From: Candidatus Sulfopaludibacter sp. SbA3
GTDB lineage: Bacteria; Acidobacteriota; Terriglobia; 2-12-FULL-54-10
Assembly: GCA_945865705.1 (NCBI GenBank)
Contig: CAMBEY010000003.1
Location: 1 to 34,707 of the forward strand
Direction of reading: 5' to 3'
Length of the DNA stretch: 34,707 nucleotides
Both the position numbers and the translations under genes were made by a program. Positions within the stretch are counted from its first letter, which is position 1. Each line of letters begins with the position of its first letter. The notes below the pieces were generated by a model that had not been told where the DNA came from, did not search any database, and worked only from the letters and a program-made list of their open reading frames with translations. Shown piece by piece: positions 30,925 to 34,707 of the stretch.

Positions 30925-31326
30925 TCACACTTTGCGTTTTCGCCGGTACGCATCGAGTGTGCTGACCCGACCGTGATGGATATCGTCGAGACCCCGGCGA
31001 ATGGCCTGCAAGTCAGCAGAAGAGAGCGGCTTGTCATCGTATCTCGGCTTTAGCGTGAGATTGTAACGGAGTAGCTCGCGGAGATACCCGGGGTCTTTGT
31101 TGTAGTCCAGGAACTGGTCGGCCAGCAGGGAATCTTCGCGGCCGGATTTCAGCGTGTAGGTAAATCCCTCCCGCGCCAGTTCCCGATCAACATAAATGTT
31201 CACGATTGGATCGTGCGCGGTGGGCTGCGCGTCCGCTTTCGCGTAGGGGAGGAACCACTCTTTGCCTTTGGCCTTTATTGCAAAGAGCTTCTTGCGGTTG
31301 TTGTAGGTAACGGAACGAATCTTCAT
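30925..31326 (-). CDS. Small unknown protein, 133 aa
   Basis: The frame starts MKIRSVTYNNRKKLFAIKA and continues KGKEWFLPYAKADAQPTAHD, with VNIYVDRELAREGFTYTLKSG near residues 43-63 and RELLRYNLTLKPR near 83-95. From memory similar N-terminal domains occur in small proteins coupled to an HTH, but here the C-terminus (DLQAIRRGLDDIHHGRVST) is only helical and short, so an HTH is doubtful. It is 109 bases upstream of the DUF3644-like gene on the same strand and may form a pair with it. I give no function. Confidence 0.55.
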   Translation of the reverse strand: MKIRSVTYNNRKKLFAIKAKGKEWFLPYAKADAQPTAHDPIVNIYVDRELAREGFTYTLKSGREDSLLADQFLDYNKDPGYLRELLRYNLTLKPRYDDKPLSSADLQAIRRGLDDIHHGRVSTLDAYRRKRKV

Positions 31327-31360
31327 TGATTCCCACAATCTACCATGGCCATTAGGCGCC

Positions 31361-31472
31361 TGTCATTCCGAGCGCAGCGAGGAATCTGCTTTCCGCGTTG
31401 ACCGGGCGGGTCCGCTTGCTGACGCGCGCGGCTCTGATGAAAAACAGATTCCTCGCTGCGCTCGGAATGACA
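31361..31472. repeat. Perfect family-2 palindrome with family-1 core in its loop
   Basis: Arms 31361-31388 and 31445-31472 are perfect reverse complements (TGTCATTCCGAGCGCAGC at the start). The 56-base loop contains a family-1 half-site (31412-31440, GCTTGCTGACGCGCGCGGC). It lies between the 133-aa gene and the NHL-propeller gene and marks the right border of the accessory zone. Confidence 0.9.
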
Positions 31473-31505
31473 AACTAAAAAAGACAGTGTAAAGAAGACG
31501 CCTCG

Positions 31506-32621
31506 CTACTTCGCGGGCACTTCAAAGCGCTGGCCGACCAGCTCCTCGGCTTTGGCGCCGGGTTTGGGTTTGAATTTCTGGATGCGGCCGATATGCACGT
31601 CGGCGATGTAGAAATTATTCGCTTCGTCCACGCTGAACTGGTGCGGGCCCCAGATGCCGCCGGGCCAACTGCCGAAGGTGCCCCAGTGGAACAGCAGTTT
31701 GCCGTTCAAGTCGTACTTGAGAATTTTGTTGGTGTAGCCGTCGCCCACCCAGAGGTGCTGGTCCTTGGACATATAAATGTAATAGGGGAAGCGCAGGTTG
31801 TTCCACTCTTCGAGATACTTGCCGTTCTTGTCGAAAATCTGCACGCGAGAGTTGGCGCGGTCGCCGACGTACACGCGCTCCTGATTGTCGATCGCGATGC
31901 CGTGCACGGTGTTGAACTGGCTTGGCCCCTTGCCGGGCTTGCCCCATTCGAGCAGATACTGTCCGTCTTTATTGAACTTCACGACGCGGGTGTTGGTGTA
32001 ACCGTCGCTGACGAAGAAGTCGCCGTTGGGCAGCCAGGCGATGTCGGTGGGCCGTCCAAAGTGAGTCTTGTCACTGCCGGCAACGCGGAACTCACCCAGA
32101 GTCATCAGGAGTTTCTTGCCGTCGTTGCTGAATTTGTAGATGGAGTGCGCGCCATCGTCGATGAGCCAGACGTTGCGTTCGGCGTCGTAAGGATTCATCA
32201 CCACGCGGTGGGGGCGCACGAAGAGCTTGTTGTGCTGCTCCCAGCTCTCCACCATCTTGCCGTTGCGGTCAAACACCATCAGCACATGATCCCAGCGCGG
32301 GAACATCTTGGGGTCTTCGGCGGAGAGCGAATAGCCCGAAGCGTTGCGCTCCGGCAGGATGGTGCCGGTGGCCTTGGCCGTTGGCAGGCAGCCGCGCGCA
32401 TAGACGAACACGCGATCCTGGCTCTGCGCCCACACGCCGCCGACGGAGCCGATCTGGAAGCCGTCGCCGCAGACGTTCAGCGGCCAGGCGGTGTCCACGT
32501 CATAGGGGCCGGTCTCGTACTCCCCGCCCCTCTGCGTGTAGCCGGTGATGGAAATGGCGAGTGAAAAAATCAAAGTCCAATGAAGCATCCGCAACCGTGC
32601 GGCGCGGCGAGTGCTGGGCAT
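31506..32621 (-). CDS. Secreted NHL-repeat beta-propeller protein
   Basis: This 371-aa protein has a signal peptide (residues about 1-29, ending near SITGYTQ) and six NHL-type blades. Motifs of the style RPHRVVMNPYDAERNVWLID, RPTDIAWLPNGDFFVSDG, GIAIDNQERVYVGDRANSR and HQFSVDEANNFYIADVHIGR carry the repeated hydrophobic-DG pattern. NHL propellers bind proteins or sugars and are abundant in acidobacterial exported proteins. The enzymatic role is not evident, though the length matches peptidyl-alpha-hydroxyglycine-lyase-like propellers. It is monocistronic, flanked by two family-2 palindromes. Confidence 0.85.
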   Translation of the reverse strand: MPSTRRAARLRMLHWTLIFSLAISITGYTQRGGEYETGPYDVDTAWPLNVCGDGFQIGSVGGVWAQSQDRVFVYARGCLPTAKATGTILPERNASGYSLSAEDPKMFPRWDHVLMVFDRNGKMVESWEQHNKLFVRPHRVVMNPYDAERNVWLIDDGAHSIYKFSNDGKKLLMTLGEFRVAGSDKTHFGRPTDIAWLPNGDFFVSDGYTNTRVVKFNKDGQYLLEWGKPGKGPSQFNTVHGIAIDNQERVYVGDRANSRVQIFDKNGKYLEEWNNLRFPYYIYMSKDQHLWVGDGYTNKILKYDLNGKLLFHWGTFGSWPGGIWGPHQFSVDEANNFYIADVHIGRIQKFKPKPGAKAEELVGQRFEVPAK

Positions 32622-32744
32622 AAGCGTCCTCCTGCAATTTGATCCCGGCGGGCCGGGTACGAAAGAGAATACAAGTTCCGTTGGGCGAGTTCAAGCAAGT
32701 GCGGCTAAGCCAGCTAAATCGATTCTAAAACTGTTGTGCAACGT

Positions 32745-32825
32745 TGTCATCCTGAGCAGAGCGAAGGATATGCTTTTTCTCCAAGCGTGTCGGAAAGCAT
32801 ATCCTTCGCTCCGCTCAGGATGACA
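32745..32825. repeat. Family-2 palindrome
   Basis: Arms 32745-32776 and 32794-32825 are reverse complements with a single mismatch by my count, starting TGTCATCCTGAGCAGAGC. It lies just after the OsmC-family stop and before the start of the NHL gene, on the strand shared by both. Confidence 0.9.
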
Positions 32826-32851
32826 GCCCATGGAGGGTTCCTGAAATGACG

Positions 32852-33331
32852 TTACGCGGCAGGCGGCGCCAGCACCACCGAAGACGTCAGCTCGATCGCG
32901 CCGCGCAGGGTGCGATAGAGCGGGCAGGACATGGCGTAGATTCCATGCACCCGCTCGACTGTCTCGCGCACCGCCTCCGGAGCAACAAGCGTCAGGGCCA
33001 CGTGAATGCGCCGGATGACCAGCACATTGTCCTCCGTCTCCACCTCGCCGGTTACCTCGGCTGAGAGACGGCCTTCATCGGGATCAATCTTGCGCGCTGC
33101 CAGCGCGCCTCCAAAGGTGCCCAGCATTCAGCCGGCGGTGGCGGCGATCACATAGTCGATGGTGGCGGCGTGGCTCTCGCTAATTTTCTCCGGCGGAACG
33201 TTGTAATGCTCGGCGATGGCCCCATGCACGCTGAAATGCACCGGCTGCGGCTCGCCCGGCAGATACGCAATGCGCAGCGGCCCGGTCTTGCGCACGATGC
33301 GCGATTTTGAAACATAGACGACATCAGACAT
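32852..33331 (-). CDS. OsmC-family peroxiredoxin-like protein with in-frame TGA, candidate selenoprotein
   Basis: Reading TGA (33130-33128) as a residue gives a continuous 159-aa OsmC protein: 67 residues, residue 68 at the TGA, then 91 more. Residues before it end with ATIDYVIAATAG and the next residues are MLGTFGGALAAR. In OsmC proteins the residue at this place is the peroxidatic cysteine (C59 in E. coli). The second cysteine (C136, in MSCPLYRTL; C125 in E. coli) is kept. A hairpin with G in its loop follows. Selenocysteine OsmC-like proteins are a described class in bacterial selenoproteome surveys. Alternatives: a recent nonsense mutation, or two genes, which is unlikely because neither half is a complete domain. 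ATG 33331 is the start. Function, if Sec: reduction of organic hydroperoxides. Confidence 0.68.
33092..33108 (-). promoter_or_regulatory. SECIS-like hairpin after the OsmC TGA
   Basis: On the mRNA, GCGCGC, then the loop UGGCA, then GCGCGC form six GC pairs. The first loop G lies 27 bases after the TGA, within the 16-37 base range given for bacterial SECIS elements, and there is a G among the first two loop bases. A weak lower stem (CUU with AAG) may extend it. A GC-rich region makes such hairpins common by chance. Confidence 0.45.
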
Positions 33332-33387
33332 GGCACACCCCCATCCGCCAGCCTAGCGAACCAACGGGATTACTCCAAATGAATAAT

Positions 33388-33483
33388 TTCGTGACAGAGC
33401 CGCGACCGGAAGGGGGCGGAGCTTAGAAAACATTGCAGACTTCCAACCACCGCTCCCTCCCGGTCGCGGCTCTGTCACGAAAC
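33388..33483. repeat. REP-like family-1 palindrome
   Basis: Arms at 33388-33419 and 33450-33482 are reverse complements with two mismatches. Core words are GTGACAGAGCCGCGACCGG and its complement. It sits between the divergent OsmC-family and membrane-protein genes, so both promoters must lie next to it. Confidence 0.88.
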
Positions 33484-33535
33484 GCCCGCGCCACGTCGGG
33501 TTGCGGGCGGTAGCCGCGCCAAGCGAGAATGGGGC

Positions 33536-33988
33536 ATGACGCCAAGGCTAGCCGATGCAACCAATCTCCGTCGCTTCCTATTGCTCATTCTGCTCACCGA
33601 GATGATTGGCATCGGCGTCGAGTTGGTGCTGTCCGGGCATACGGAAGATATCTGGCAGTGGGTGCCGCTGGCGCTGATACTTGTCGCGCTGCTGACGTTC
33701 GGATGGGCGGCGTTCGCCAAACGCGCCGCGCCGGTTCGCATCATTCAGGCGCTGATGGCGCTGTTCATCGTGAGCGGTCTCATCGGCACGCTGCTGCACT
33801 ATCGCGCCAAGGCGGAGTTCCAGATGGAAGTGAACCCGGCGCTCACCGGCGCGGCGCTGTTCTGGGAGGCGATGAAAAGCCAGGCTCCGCCGGCGCTCGC
33901 CCCCGGTGTTATGATTCAGATGGGCCTGCTGGGATTGGCCTGGGCCTACGGCCACCCGGCGCTCGCAAAGAAACCAGAAGAATCGTAG
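33536..33988 (+). CDS. Small multi-spanning membrane protein, 150 aa
   Basis: The protein has about four hydrophobic segments (residues about 13-33, 41-58, 68-90, 122-140) separated by short loops. The first loop contains an acidic GHTEDIW stretch. No family is recognised and no catalytic motif is visible. It starts at ATG 33536 with only a weak GGGG upstream. It is followed after 45 bases by the helix-hairpin-helix protein gene on the same strand, which has its own AAGGAG ribosome site. Composition matches the neighbours, so it appears to be a real gene. Confidence 0.7.
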   Translation: MTPRLADATNLRRFLLLILLTEMIGIGVELVLSGHTEDIWQWVPLALILVALLTFGWAAFAKRAAPVRIIQALMALFIVSGLIGTLLHYRAKAEFQMEVNPALTGAALFWEAMKSQAPPALAPGVMIQMGLLGLAWAYGHPALAKKPEES

Positions 33989-34033
33989 TTCGCCATCATC
34001 GAATTTAATCAACCACTTTCCAAGGAGATATAA

Positions 34034-34702
34034 ATGATCCATACAACCGTTGCAGCAATCGTATCCGTCCGCCGCGCCACGCTGTTGCTGGCGCTGATCG
34101 CGCTCACTGTCGGCATGGCCGTTCGCGGGCACGCGCAGCTCGGCAATCAGGCCGGGATGCTCGAAGCCAACACCGCCACCGAGGCGCAACTCGCCGCGCT
34201 GCCGCACCTGAACGCCGACCTGGCGAAGGCCGTGCTGGCCGGCCGCCCGTTCCTCAGAGTGGTGGATCTGAACGCTCTCTTGAGCAAGTCGCTCAAGCCC
34301 GAGCAGCTCGCCGAGTTGTACGCCAAAATTTTCGTCCACATCAATCTCAACTCCGCCAGCGACGCCGAGATGCAGTTGATCCCTGGAATGGGTGCGCGCA
34401 TGGTGCGCGAGTTCAAGGAATATCGCCCCTACAAGACGCTCGACCAGTTCCGTAAGGAGATGGGGAAATACGTCAACGCGACGGAAGTGGCGCGCCTGGA
34501 GCGCTACGTCTTCATCCCGCTGAACCTGAACACCGCCGCCGACGCCGACCTGAACACCATCCCCGGCCTGGGCGCGCGCATGTTGAAGGAGTTCAAGGAG
34601 TATCGCCCGTACAAGACCATCGAGCAGTTCCGCAAGGAGATGGGCAAATACGTGAACGCTAAAGAAGTCGCCCGCCTGGAGCGCTACATCACCATCAACT
34701 AA
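34034..34702 (+). CDS. Secreted helix-hairpin-helix (ComEA-like) repeat protein
   Basis: This 222-aa protein has a signal peptide (about residues 1-35, ending AVRGHAQL) and then three helix-hairpin-helix units of about 62 residues. Unit 1 (about 36-98) is degenerate. Units 2 (99-161) and 3 (162-222) are close copies, each with NLN-A-DA-IPG-GARM followed by EFKEYRPYKT and FRKEMGKYVNA. ComEA proteins use such motifs to bind DNA non-specifically during uptake, usually with one or two units; the tandem copies suggest a longer DNA or protein contact. A strong AAGGAG site lies eight bases before the ATG. Whether it acts in competence cannot be shown here. Confidence 0.85.
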   Translation: MIHTTVAAIVSVRRATLLLALIALTVGMAVRGHAQLGNQAGMLEANTATEAQLAALPHLNADLAKAVLAGRPFLRVVDLNALLSKSLKPEQLAELYAKIFVHINLNSASDAEMQLIPGMGARMVREFKEYRPYKTLDQFRKEMGKYVNATEVARLERYVFIPLNLNTAADADLNTIPGLGARMLKEFKEYRPYKTIEQFRKEMGKYVNAKEVARLERYITIN

Positions 34703-34707
34703 ATTGC

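Noticed and set aside
32852..33127. A separate 91-aa gene starting ATG right after the TGA
   Set aside because: It is the C-terminal half of the OsmC fold with no ribosome site; it makes sense only as the continuation of the 67-residue half.

Overview
The window looks like a piece of an Acidobacteriota chromosome (Solibacter/Bryobacter-like). This is inferred from the high-GC coding style, a very long Oar-type TonB receptor with an N-terminal carboxypeptidase-regulatory-like domain, a HipA_2-type kinase, and several families of dispersed palindromic repeats in almost every gap. I saw no rRNA, tRNA, CRISPR array, transposase or phage structural gene. Taxonomy is inference, not a search result.

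Layout. Positions 1-8000 hold the start of a methyltransferase-like gene running off the left edge, a TonB-dependent receptor, a secreted TPR protein, a ChbG/HpnK deacetylase with a family-2 membrane glycosyltransferase, and an unrecognised 129-aa protein. At 8.0-8.25 kb is a compact self-contained unit on the minus strand: sigma70-like promoter, ribosome site, an 18-codon lysine-rich ORF and an intrinsic terminator. From 8.4 to 12.2 kb the minus strand carries apt, acylphosphatase, then cdaA-cdaR(ybbR)-glmM, the classical c-di-AMP synthesis/cell-wall precursor cluster. A HipA-like kinase, a bipolar histone-H1-like protein, a dual-specificity phosphatase and a 48-aa basic protein follow. Glutamate synthase (gltB-gltD, overlapping by 8 bp) fills 15.0-21.1 kb, with a divergent LysR regulator at its head. 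A secreted L,D-transpeptidase follows.

An accessory zone runs from about 23.2 to 31.5 kb. It contains a large composite palindromic repeat, a P-loop kinase, HicBA, a possible nuclease-like protein, a Phd/RelE pair, uvrB, ppk2, a DUF3644-like protein and an unknown small protein. Three broken pieces of a second or third uvrB lie in it: two 3'-end fragments that stop exactly at the uvrB stop codon (24651 and 25933) and one 5'-end fragment (29643). The toxin-antitoxin modules and ppk2 sit between these fragments and the intact uvrB, so this locus has been rebuilt repeatedly around uvrB.

The right end holds an NHL-propeller secreted protein, an OsmC-family gene with an in-frame TGA exactly where the family has its peroxidatic cysteine, a small membrane protein and a secreted helix-hairpin-helix repeat protein. 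The OsmC gene is the strongest biological candidate. The reading frame is full length on both sides of the TGA, the partner cysteine is retained, and a small hairpin with a G in its apical loop lies at the distance expected of a bacterial SECIS element. It is therefore a plausible OsmC-like selenoprotein rather than two small genes.
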